This document shows, piece by piece, positions 24,058 to 35,471 of a stretch of 64,000 nt of DNA. Position numbers and translations under genes: made by a program. The stretch is from the NCBI GenBank assembly GCA_000499405.2, contig HG738138.1:23961097-24025096 (forward strand). The letters are read 5' to 3'. This stretch comes from Onchocerca volvulus. Taxonomy: Eukaryota > Nematoda > Chromadorea > Rhabditida > Onchocercidae. The notes beneath the pieces are model-generated. The model was given only the letters and a program-made list of their open reading frames with translations. It ran no database searches and had not been told where the DNA came from. The number at the start of each line of letters is the position of its first letter. The first letter of the stretch is position 1.

Positions 24058-26438
24058 ATCTAAGGAAACAGTGACGTTAAATGATGTAAATAGGATGAAA
24101 CGTGAAGATTTACGATAAACAGTAACATTCATGAAACAGAAACGTTATAATATTATGATTGACAGGTATATTGCGTAAAAATAATTTCTCGAATAATGCT
24201 GAATATTTCCAAATATTTTTGAAGTTCGTCAAATAAAATTACTATAAAACTGAATGATAACGCAACAGTTTTTGATATAAAATCAGCAGATTCTGAAATT
24301 TTGGAACTAATTCGACGAAATGACTTTATCATTTTTGAACTAATATAACTCCTAATAAATACAAACATTTAGAATTGGAGAATTCATATTGTCTCTTTCC
24401 AAAATATTGTTTCAACATGAATTCCAAAAAACAGTTTTAACCACAAAAATGATAACAATGAGTTGATTAAATACAATGAATGATTGAAATAGTCAAATTC
24501 ATCTTTTCCAATCAATTTTTGTTTGCTTGATAAGACGATTAGGTGTACTTTTGAGGAGCAGGCATTTGAATTTGTGAGTATTAAGGTCTAGCATCTGTGT
24601 AGCTTATTTCTAAAATAGCTTTTGTTGATGATAAATGGTTAAATTGCTTATATCTAACTCATTTCCAATTTAGGTACCATTCTTCAAAACAAACTGTAAT
24701 GATCAGTTTTCTCTTTAAATTCCATGAGCAAATTATTCCACATAATTTTTTTATCATTATATATGAAAAAGAGAGAAATTTAGAATTTTTGCTTGTACTG
24801 ATAAATTGCAGACTCTTAATATACAATAAACAAAAAGATAAGTTGTGAACTTATGTTTGATTGTTTATGATTGTTCATCGAAAAAAAAATTACCAACGTT
24901 AAATAAAAAAAAAAAAAAAAAAGAACAAAATATACTAACAATCTTGGACTGCTTATTTATTACTTATTTTAGTTGAAGAATTCAATTCTACGTTAATATC
25001 ATTGATAGCCGTATTGAATCCAATCTATAAACAATCCAAATTTGCAAATATTTTTATTGCCGTATCAGTGATATTCACAGTCAAGTTTATTTGCTCCATA
25101 TTATTATAACGCAACTCAATTTACAATATGAAAAAATAGTGCAAAGGTAAAAGACTTGGTTTTATCACAACACTTTTATAATAAACAAGGATTCTTTGAT
25201 TACTCCGTCATATCGATAGTCATCAAAATATTTAGTTTTTCCGACAACAATTCGTCTTTATTCTGCTTTGTTTCAGCTAATCGTAGTAAGCTGACATGGA
25301 GGAGGTAAACTACTGAATGACAACATTAATTGTATCCGTGTCAAAGTATTTAACTGAATCTAGAAGTCAACAGCTTTGTGAATAGCAGCTCTTCATAGAA
25401 TACTAGAAAAGAACAAAACTTGTGATAGTTGCGATTCTTTTTTCTTTTTTTTTTTGTTCTCAAGCAGCTTATTGTTTCAGGTAACAATTTCCCAATTCTT
25501 TAAGCGTTTTACTGGTAGAAAGCATGGACAAATGCAAATTATTCAATTAGATGTTAGTATTCTGTAATGACATTTATTTGGTAGTAGGACATTTATCATT
25601 AAATTGCGCTGTGAACGTTTTATCAATTTTATAAATATCGAAGAAGTATTGGATAGCTCTTATTATAATCTTCAAAAATGTTAATTCACGGTCACTATAT
25701 ACAGTATTTCCATACACTCAGTATGAAATTTCTCGTTTCCAAATGTAAATGAAAACAATAATACGGGTCTGGGAAACATCAAAAATTTAATAGATGGAAT
25801 GGATCATTTTAATATATACTATCCATGCGATAACACCAGACAGTATCAAGTATCATTTACAACACTTCAGAAAGTGTATGAAATTTAAAAAGCTAGGAAC
25901 AAAGCTGATAGTAGAGAATAAAGAACTACTTCAAGGAAAAATGCAAAATCACTTCATGTCACAAATTATGATGCAGTATTCATGTCATAATACAGAAATA
26001 GTTGAAATTAAGGAATGAAATGCATCAAAAATCAAATAATTTAATATTTCTTTTAACACTAATATTAACAAAACACATTGAAGTATGTTTACCAGAAGTC
26101 ACATATATTACAATTAAAAATTTTCAATTGATCATTTAAATTCCAAATATAATTTATTTCTTGTTTAATGTAAAAATAGAATAGCACTAGCAATACAAGA
26201 ATTATTAATACCATAAGATTATTGGTAAAATAACTATGAGATTATTAATGAAATGAGCATAAGGTTATTAATGAAATGAATTTCATAAAAGCAATCATAC
26301 CAAATATAATGAATTTTGCAACATTTTACAAACTTTCTAAAATTTAAAGGACAAAGATGGAATGAAGATGATAATAAAGAAACTTATGAAGTAATGCAAA
26401 ATCATTTTTAGTGATAATTAAGGGTAAGATAAATGTTT
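24058..26438. other. intergenic spacer between protease and PTPS remnant
   Basis: No supported gene is present. Most of this matches 55026-58570 of the right copy at moderate identity, but the right copy carries about 1.3 kb extra (about 56000-57400). A short imperfect tandem repeat of a TAAGATTATTRATGAAAT unit lies at about 26205-26280 and is shared with 58340-58420. The plus-strand open frame at 25794-26018 is interrupted in the right copy and is rejected as a gene. Confidence 0.55.
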
Positions 26439-27666
26439 CTATCCACAATAAGTAACGGAATTTTTCTCTGTTTCATGTAAAACCATTTTATAAAGCAATT
26501 CAGGATTTCCTAAGCTTGATTTTAATTTATTCCACAAGTAAACGATCAGATTCTCAGTAGTAATTACATTGTTTTTAAAATAATCGATATCCTTGTACAA
26601 ATTCTTATGGTCCATTTATTCAGGCCAGCCAAATCACACACCTGTAAGTTCCATCACAATAAGTAATGGTGATCATAAAAAAGATTTTTTTCGATGGTTG
26701 TCGTAAATTCCAAGAGATTTTTTAATTCAGTCATTTTTGAAAATTTTAATTATTGTTTTCGATATTTACTCAATAATTTACTTAATGTTATGCTTTCTTA
26801 ATGTAACTCTGTAAACAACTTACTTATTCCCAATGGGATAAGACGGTTTGTTTCATAACGGTTTGTTACTTTTAGCTGTTACTGTTCTGGCACTTAGCCA
26901 ATATCACGAGCGGTTTTTGTATTTCCAACTCGGGTATTCTTGTAAAATCCTTATGTCTTACCTCCCTTTTTCATCATTAACTTTGTTATATTGGTAGTAT
27001 TGATTTATAATTAGCATGTCATGTCACGTTATCCAATTCTTCTTTATAATAAAGGTTTAATTACTCAAGTTTGAGATTTGAGATTCAGCCACAATTCAAA
27101 TTGTCTTCGCTTCTATAACTGTACCTATTAAACAAGAATAGAAGTTCAAATAAATCCGACTGGTCACTCAGCACAATTACTCACGACCACAAACGTAAAT
27201 CATTAACTGTTAAACTTCAAATTAAAAGTTATCTTTCCTTTTATCAAAAGAAAATTACGACAGTACTTAGTAACGATAATTGATGATAACAATTCCAGTT
27301 TGGGAGAAATGTTTAAAATAGGCCAATGAATAAATCTGAATTAAATTTTCCTATCTTGAATAAGCAGTGATCCTTGATTTCTTATCCTAATTCTTTCTTA
27401 CCATATAGCAAATGATGGAAATAACTTCAAATGAGTAATTTTGGAATGTTTTCAACACACTGCTTGCGAGACATATTATTCACCATTCCAGATTTCGGGT
27501 CGATCGATCCACGAAGTGTTACTTCCCAAACATAATTATGTCCATGGCCATTCAAATTGTTACATTTTCCATACATTTGTCGATTTTCAGTATCATTCAG
27601 TGATACACTTGGTAAGCGATAACTAGCCGAGAAAATTTCCCAATGTATCATTTCCACAAATCCCAT
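26439..27666 (-). pseudogene. decayed copy of 6-pyruvoyltetrahydropterin synthase
   Basis: This is the left copy of the gene at 58571-59253. Exon 1 (27484-27666) is open, but the zinc-ligand histidine of FSASHRL is tyrosine (FSASYRL). The second pair of zinc ligands (GHGHNY) and the cysteine of GKCNN remain. Exon 2 (about 26439-26641) has lost about 25 nt just after the intron, which shifts the frame, and several substitutions follow. Loss of one of three zinc ligands plus the frameshift argues strongly against enzyme function. Confidence 0.88.
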
Positions 27667-28494
27667 TGAATCTTTTTTAACAAAGCTATGCAGGAATATT
27701 TCAACTTTCTCTTCTTTTTAAAGATTCCACTCAGTTGAGTTCATAAATAAATATCATCAGTATTATATAAACTGATTATACTCGAAACTTCAACTTACTA
27801 TTCTTATTTAAGCCTATTATTAAAACCGCATTTCAGCCAGTTAAAATCGCTCCTCTCATTTTCTCATTATCACTTGCAATATACTTTTTTTTTTTTTTTA
27901 ATCTTTTAATCTCTCTTTATTTTTGACCGCTCGGAAATGCAGGAATTTAGAGTTGGGAATTCATCAGTCTTTCTCACTCGCACACGTTTAATGTCCTAAG
28001 CAAAGAACTTTTCATAAATGCACCCATCCAGTAGGTATAAAATCTTTCTTTTTTCATTCAAATAAGAAATAAATTTTTTTAATATGCTGTACAAAAGGAA
28101 TACTAAATGAAGATGACATGAATATTCAATAATTTATAAATTACCTGAAGCTGATATTCTTGTAAATGAGCAAATTACAAAAAACAATCCTTGAAAGGAT
28201 TAGTCCAGGCCAAATTGTAGTCATTTTGAACATAATTAACATCATCAAAAGATGATACTTATTTTTCATGAGTCAACATTTTCCATGATTTTTATCTAAA
28301 AACTGCCATATAAACCATTATTCAGACAATAAATATGAATCATTATTTAAACCATCAAGCATCTACTCAGGAAAGAGTAGACACTGGTTGATGATTCAAA
28401 CAGTGCTGATTTGTATTAGATTAAAAAAGTATTCTGCAAGGTCAATATATTATCATAAATTTAGTTAAATCACGTCTCTTGTCGATTTCCATCA
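27667..28494. other. spacer between PTPS remnant and LTN1 exon remnant
   Basis: No gene is present. The stretch matches 59254-60140 at moderate identity, including an A/T-rich block and an AAATATGCTGTACA motif shared by both copies. Confidence 0.55.
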
Positions 28495-28558
28495 CTATAA
28501 AATGAAGCTCTGTATAAGAGACAGAGGTTGACTGATTGTTTGAATCGAACCATTTGTA
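28495..28558 (-). pseudogene. orphan remnant of the LTN1 (listerin) last exon
   Basis: The reverse strand still reads TACAAATGGTTCGATTC, the start of the live last exon at 60141-60203. The acceptor AG is lost, and the CPLCR region that completes the RING is destroyed by small changes (CTCTGTCTCTTATACAG). No other part of LTN1 occurs on the left side, so the duplication break lies in the last LTN1 intron. Confidence 0.82.
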
Positions 28559-28639
28559 TTGCAAATAATAAATTTAAATCGGATTTAAAAGTATCTTAAG
28601 TTAAATTATCATGAAAGCAAAATATGAGTTTCATTAGAA

Positions 28640-30972
28640 AATTTCAAATCTCGCTTTAAAAGATCAGAATTTCATATAAAGCATACAAATTTATCTAAAC
28701 TTTTATAACTTCCGATCCAAAAACAATTCATCATTTTTTGGTGACAAATTTACATTTCGGATTAAATATTTCAATGTGAAACTTTCTGGTGATTTCACTG
28801 AATTAAAAGAATTAAATGACAATTTTGCATTATTCTGCACCATGAATTGATACTGCATAAATAATTACAATTGACCGCATTTGCATAAAACCATGATTTT
28901 CCAATTATTGAACAAAAAATTTTTGAGAGCGAGGAATAAAATTAATTTCTATGCGAAAAGATTAGAGTTCGATGATTTTATCTGATCATGGGTCATATAA
29001 TTTGTCAGAAAGCATAAAAACAGTTTCTTCGCCAGGCAGCAATTATTATTTTTTGATGGTTGGTTGCTTTTTATCAAATTCCATTAATACAATATTGTTT
29101 AGGAATATTTTGCAGAATTCCTCGTCACTTCAAGAACTATTATTTATCGGTGAAATCTGTTCGCAAATCAATATGTTATTACTATATTATTTTGCAGTTA
29201 CTGTATCGTCATCGTACATCGCAGAAGTAATAGTAAGTGGAGGAAATAATACTCTATGGGAATTAAATTTCATCAATTTCCCATTTTAGCTAAGAACAAA
29301 ATGCTTTGCTGCGATGGAAAATCAACAGCTTCATTTCCTATTTTTTTTTTTTTTTCTTGTTATTTTCAAAGATATTTTTCGACCATATTCTGAAATAAAA
29401 GCCAACTATAACACGTAAAGTTAAAAGTTTAGTTTACACTGAACTCCTAGTCATTTCGAAAGACATCCATCTGTCACTTCTACTTTGCATCCACATCATT
29501 ATTTATTTTAAATCAGCATATAAAATAACAGAACTGACATTCTTTTTCGAACTGTTAGTGCAATTTATCGAACTACTCTTCAATTATAACAAAAATTAAC
29601 GCCGACAAAATGTTTCAAAGATTCCATAATGATATCGGTAAAATTCGTCTGATTGCAACTGTTCAAAAATTTAAAGAAAATAGTAAACAAATCGATTGAA
29701 TCATGAAATGAATCATTTTGGATTGTTTCAGGCACCGGGGGCAATCTTTCAATCCAAGAGGAAATAATCGACCATTTGAAGCATGAAAATTTCACAATGT
29801 AATTGAGTTTAACTAAAACTGATCAGCACAGAAATCTGTAAGTAGTTTAAGGAAGAGAATTGATAAGCAATTAGAAGAAAATCGAGCAACAAAAATAGTT
29901 CAAATGTAACCAATTTGACAAGCAATCCGAATATTCATACAGGCTACTAGAACATAATCTGAAACATATGAGGAGAAACCATTCAAATGTAAGCTTAGCA
30001 ACAGCGCATATTTGAAGAATTTGAAAAGACACGAAAAAGAACACAGAGACGAACGACTGTTTATATATAATCAATGCGTACAAAGGATTCAAGTAGCGCG
30101 ATCATTTGCGAAGCCATGAGTGGACATGATGAATGTTGCAAAAAATTGACTCGAAGCAACTATTTGAAAGCACACAAAAAGATGATTCCATTTGAAAGGC
30201 TATATTCTGCAATATGTACTTTGACTATGCCTATAGCAGAAGATATCTCTGCTACAGCTATGTCAATAAAAAAAATTTCATTCGTAGCATTAAAAATTTA
30301 GTATTGTTGCAGTTTAGATTGTATTTGCATTATTTTGTTTTTTCAGTTATGCATTACTTATAGATTGAATAACAAAAATAATTGGTAGAAATTGAATGGA
30401 AATTCTGAATGATAATCGATAGAATTTGATATTGATCCGTTTTATTAATTAAATCTTTACTTGTAATTTTAATTATTGTAACAATATTCTATTCATATTA
30501 TATTTACTTTTTATTCACTATGATTTTTCATTTATGATTTTTTCATTGGAAATAAGTTTTAAATATTTTGCAGTTTTTTCGAATGTTACGTATGACTTGT
30601 CTCTGTAGCATAAAAAATTTGCGATAACTTCGAGTCTTGCAATTATTGGAACGGGAGTAAAAGAAATATGAATGATATAATTAAAATCAAAAATTAAACT
30701 AATACAAATGTATTTAATTTTATCAGAAGTAACTTAAGCAGAAATAATTGAATTAGAAGTATGGATTTTTTATGTTTTTAATTTAGTTCAATGACTTTTT
30801 TTTAGGATTATAGAGATTTAAAAAAAAAAAAAAGAAAGAAATTTAGAGTATTTGTTAACAACAAACTGTTTCAAGAAAAAATTAATATGAGCAACGTTAT
30901 GAAACTAGTAATAATTGTAAAATTGCTGAAGACCATATTTATAAAAGTACCAGCTGGAGCCTTTACACTTCG
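28640..30972. other. unique spacer right of the left duplicate block, no confirmed gene
   Basis: Similarity to the right copy ends near 28640 (right copy about 60300). No complete gene is recognised. A minus-strand open frame at 29580-29795 has a somewhat protein-like composition, but no family motif, start context or partner exons could be found. The plus-strand frame at 28972-29289 is hydrophobic and AT-driven. I see nothing else supportable. Confidence 0.4.
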
Positions 30973-31745
30973 CATGGCCGGTAAAAGCTGGTCTATATAA
31001 ATGAAAATGTAAATGTTCGTTTGTGTGAAATCTTAAATCTCCAAAAGTTCGTAAACGCGCGCCTTATCTATATTAGTTCAAAATCTAAAATCTCCGAAAG
31101 TTCTTATATCTTGCTTTGAAGTTTTGACATAACATGGAAAAAAAGAAAAGAAAACCCCCCGAACCCCCCTAATATTGAGACAAAAAAATGATAGTTTGTA
31201 GTTTGATTTGTAGTCTAGTAGAATCGGAGATTGATTCTTGTTATTTCGATTCGGAAGGATTAGCAGTCGGTGCAGGGAGATTTTCTGTGCATTGTGTAAC
31301 AGAGGTGAAACTTGTTGCGAAAGTTTTATTGATTGATGAAAAAGTGATTCTTCGTAGCAAACAATTATCAAAGAATATAAAATACAAATAATTATCAAAG
31401 AAAAGAAGAATACTGCTCAACTGCATTGTCGGATTATTGTTACTTTGCGTCGCTTTGGACTGCTGAACTAGAACCCTTGTAACTCCGAACAATTGCTGCA
31501 TCAATCTTTGTCGTATATCTGTGAATTGGAGTGTTTTGGCGGTAAACATGCTTATTCCTTTTTTGAAACTATTTCGCGCCACTTGACCTTTAGTACTTCT
31601 TTTTACAATAAACTTGTGTGCTATTTGATATTTTTTAGCTTTGGCCCACATCTAATATTTTTAATGTCACTATGCTAGTATGTATACAATATTTTTTGCC
31701 GTTCCTTTGTGTTTATAGAAATAGAGATTGTTTGATTAGCTGACT

Positions 31746-33020
31746 CTAGAACACGTAACATATAATTGTCCATTCAATATTGGCTCTGAACTTTATTGAT
31801 GACGATTGCAAACGCGAATTGAATTGGGAATCGCAAGCTCTTAAAATGGCACATCTTCTGGAATCATAGAAAATGCGAAAAATGAGGACATCTTCACCTT
31901 TAAAAGATTCTTTCAAGAGTTTTGCTACTTTTATGCACGCCAAATGATGTTGCAAAACTTTGCCTGCTTAAAATTTCGCAACATAATAATTGGAACGCCA
32001 ATTTTAAATTTCATATGTGCAGTGGCATCCCTAGCAAATCAATCGAATTCAAATATTCTGTTGAATAATTAACCGCTTCATCTGCTTTCATAACAGTGTC
32101 GATGGACTTGTATGTGATCTTCTCGGTTTGAATGTTAGATAGGATATTATTATTAAGTTCATGTTCTTAACTGCAAGAATAGCTCGTTTACTCACACAAT
32201 CGTAATTCGTATAATTGATTTGAGTGTCGGAAAATTTTTTTCAACCAATTCTTTCTTAGCATCCCTAAATTGCGAAATTATGAGGCAATGAAATTCGTCT
32301 TGAGATTAAATCAACCAGCAGCTTTCCGTTCACAATTTCCAACAATTAATGCAAGAATATCTCAGCTGATAACACGCTATTTGTGATTAATTTTAACTTT
32401 AACGTATCGCCATAAATAGAATATTTCAGGCGAGCATTTATTTCGTCCGCTGGTGTCAATCAATGAATTGCAGATAACGTTTGCCTGAAATCTCCTGTAA
32501 GCAATATTAATGCATTCCCAAATGGCCTAGAGTTTCCACGCAAATTTTGCGATGGTCGATCAATAATTTCGAGCGATTTTTTTGTGCTCCATTATGCATT
32601 CATTCCAAGCAATAAGTTTACATTTTTGCAATATTTTCCGCTTTCCGATGTTTGGAAATATTGCATGCGAGAATTTCAATGAATTGCATATTCAATGGTA
32701 TTTTCAAAACGGAATGAGCAGTTTTTCCACTTGATAGAAATGTTTTATCTATTCCGGACAATGCAAGAGCTAATGCTATTTCATTTTGAGATCAGAATCA
32801 ATCTAGTTACGAACGTTTTACCAGTTGCTACTGACGAATCCAAAAAAAAGATTTCTCCAACCTCGTTATTGACAGTTTGCATTATTTGATCGTAAATGCC
32901 TTTTTGCTTAAACATTAGCTTAGGAATATTTGATTGCACATATGATAGAAAATTACCCGTGTTATAATTTTGTTCATGAAGTAATTCTACATCGAACGGA
33001 GCAGCAGCATATCGATTCAT
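31746..33020 (-). pseudogene. degenerate PIF1-like helicase of a Helitron
   Basis: On the minus strand, translation in three frames gives an ordered series of PIF1/Helitron helicase blocks. These are a degraded Walker A (SSVATGKTF) after IYDQIMQTVNN at 32781-33020, then a GKTAHSVLKIPLNMQ block near 32700, a Walker B-like NECIMEHK (Asp changed to Asn), a TGDFRQTLSAI block preceded by NLRGNSRPFGNALILL, an LTPADEINA block, and finally AIVINKVQSQ near 31790 (motif VI region). Stops and frameshifts occur between almost every block, so it is inactive. The N-terminal Rep domain of an intact Helitron was not found. Confidence 0.82.
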
Positions 33021-33301
33021 TCTCAGCTATACTAGCAACCATAACTCCTCAAGTCAGGTTGCATGTCACTATGCTCGTATTTGAGTCATTCTTTGCCTTT
33101 TCTTTCTTCGCTAATGCCCACTCTTCCTCAGCTTGGCTTGCAATTAATCGTCGCATTAATTTCGCTACTCAAGTACGACGACCTAAGTTTGATCTTCTGC
33201 AAGGCATTATTTAGATGAACTAAAACAATTCGTTTGTTGTCAGAAAAATCCGAAAGATATAACTGGCGCGAAAAGAGATTTAACAAGAATAAACAGATGG
33301 A

Positions 33302-33730
33302 CCAACAAGAATAAACATGTTTACTGCCAAAATAATAGATAGGAGTTAAACATATTTCCCGCCAATACAACAAATATATTTACCACCAAAAGGAGAAGCA
33401 TGTGTGCTAACAAAAGAAAAACGTGTTTCCCGCCAAAATGATAAACATGTTTACTGCCAAAATAATAGACAGAAGATAAACATATTTCCCGCCAAAACGA
33501 TAAATATATTTACCAGCAAAAGGAGAAGCATGTGTACTAACAAAAGAAAAACGTGTTTCCCGCCAAAATGATAAACATGTTTACTGCCAAAATAATAGAC
33601 AGAAGATAAACATATTTCCCGCCAAAACGATAAATATATTTACCACCAAAAGGAGAAGCATGTGTACTAACAAAAGAAAAACGTGTTTCCCGCCAAAATG
33701 ATAAACATCTTTATTGCCAAAATGCTCCAA
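33302..33730. repeat. 130-bp tandem repeat array, about 3.3 copies
   Basis: The motif ATAAACATGTTTACTGCCAA starts at 33311, 33441 and 33571, with a last variant at 33701, giving an exact 130-bp period. Each unit has two or three TTTCCCGCCAA-type blocks and a CAAAAGGAGAAGCATGTGT block. The copies are nearly identical, so amplification is recent. The array lies inside Helitron-derived sequence. Confidence 0.93.
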
Positions 33731-35471
33731 TCGGTAAATTAAGAAAGCGAGATTGACCAATCACAAGGCGACAAATCGGAGATCAGGAAAGAAGGAGGAG
33801 CCCTGAAAGGATATAAAGGTTCGGATTTTGTAGAGGAATCAAGTTCTCTGAAACATTTTCTACTTAGTTTCTACAGCGAGCGGCAGTTTATGCAACAAAT
33901 AAACAATGGAAGCCGAATATTCTTTTCTACTAGTAGCAAAGGAAGAATAATCCTGTGATCAGTTATCTTGGATATTCTTCGATAATTTTTTATATTATAA
34001 AGGAAGAAACACTTTTCTATTTATCAATAAAACCTTTTTTATTAAAGGATTCGTTTCTGTCATGTCATTTCAAAATCAAATCGCATCCGAATTTTTTTTC
34101 CGATAATTGTATCCGAACTGTCCTAGAAATTGAAAGCAGATCAAATGTATTCGAACTGTCCTTGAAATGATTTGCGAATAGCCAAGCAAACTGATCACTG
34201 AATTATTCTTTATCATTTGTTAAGAAGAAATTCCTTGACTGCCGATTTGCTGTTATTGCTGTGTTGATCTGTGTCGTTGTAAAAATTTCTCTGCGTCGGT
34301 GCAGAAACTTCAAACTGAACTTGAATTCCTGCTGCTGTTGAACTGTGTGACTAAAACTGATTCAAGCTCTGAAGTCCTGATCTTTTAATTCCTTCGGAAC
34401 ATCTCCAAGATGTCAGCTTATGATCGGTTAACCTCATTTTGTTCATCTATGATTCGGAGTGTTTTAGTGGTAAACAAGTTTTATGATAGGCAAAAAGAAG
34501 TATGTATACATAGAAACACGTGCCAATTCGAATCCAGTGTTATAAATAAAAATGTAAATGCTCCTTTGTTCAAATCTTAAGTTACCGAAATATGTACCTT
34601 GTATAAAAAAACACGTCCCTATTCGAGTGCAATATTATATCAAAATTTCAAAGCCCTGCATTGGTGAAGAAGTCTCGCAGCGTTACGTGAAGAGCCACAA
34701 GAAACAATTACATTTTTATTTCTGTAGATGTATGCGTAAATGGAATGTCATTCCAGTTTATCTGTGCATTTTTCTTTCAAAACGCAGTTTATTTAATTGC
34801 GTTGTAACAAAAAATACTGTATTGCCGCTTATATTAACATTAAATGAGAATGATTTAGGATAGGACTTTTGCACTGCTCCTCTGGCTAATTTGGATTAAT
34901 GAGGTAATGGGCTATCAAAATAGAAGCAGATAAGAGATCTCGTTGATTTAAAATGCGAGCACAGAGGCGCATTATCGTATCATAACCAATTGTTGGGGTG
35001 TCTTTGTCGGAAAAATCCGAAAAATGCAATTTTTGTAAACAAGGAGTGTTAAAGGTCAAGAAGCGCGTAGTTTCAAAAATATCAAAAAGCCAATAAACAT
35101 GTTTGCCGCCAAAAGTTTACAGCTAAAAAAAGTAGGATGAGTAGCCCCGAAAGAGTTTAAAAGATTCGGATTTTGGAGCAACAGCTGAAGTTCGAAGCGG
35201 CACAACAAACTGATAATCTAGGAGCAATACTCTTCTCTACTAACAACAAAGAAGGATTCGTTTCCGTCACAGATCAACTTAAACTCAATTTTTCCGATAA
35301 AATCATTTTGCGTTGATAGATTGGGATGAGAATGATATTTTGGAGTTTTATATACATTCAAGCGTAAAATTGGATGTATTATAATAATAAAGTTAAATAC
35401 AACGTTCCTATTTCTCAGCATTATTTCTATTTTATTTTTTGATTTTAACTTTCAGGTTGTACAATACAAGG
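33731..35471. other. Helitron-derived modules and spacer upstream of the CCCH gene
   Basis: The first part matches the interior of the element at 14565-15493 (GGAGCCCTGAAAG, then a GATTTGG/GATTTTG block and TCAAGTTC). The remainder to 35455 is AT-rich DNA leading to a TTTCAG acceptor just before the CCCH start. The 101-codon plus frame at 34558-34863 runs through the terminal module and is not considered a gene. Confidence 0.5.

Larger units (their letters stand above)
30973..35300. mobile_element. mosaic of Helitron-derived fragments
   Basis: The left limit near 30973 reads GCATGGCCGGTAAAAGCTGG followed by TCTATATAAAT. This resembles the reverse complement of the 3' end of the element at 14565-15493. 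Inside are a decayed helicase, a 130-bp tandem array, a second terminal-like segment at about 34546-34660 (TATAAATAAAAATGTAAATG, then TATCAAAATTTCAAAGC), and internal modules carrying GAGCCCTGAAAG and GATTCGGATTTTG at about 33780-33840 and 35125-35175. Module orientation changes within the region (for example 34340-34460 is inverted), so it is probably several nested or rearranged insertions, not one element. Confidence 0.65.

Noticed and set aside
25794..26018. 74-codon plus-strand open frame
   Set aside because: The right-block counterpart (57910-58135) carries stops and indels, so there is no sign of coding constraint.
27441..27626. Plus-strand frame over the PTPS copies (also 59028-59351)
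   Set aside because: It is the antisense shadow of the conserved PTPS exon 1.
31188..31651. Open frames on both strands in the Helitron mosaic
   Set aside because: They run through terminal and internal transposon modules in mixed orientation; only the helicase blocks further right are supportable.
34558..34863. 101-codon plus-strand open frame
   Set aside because: It begins in a Helitron terminal module and has no transposase, Rep or helicase feature.
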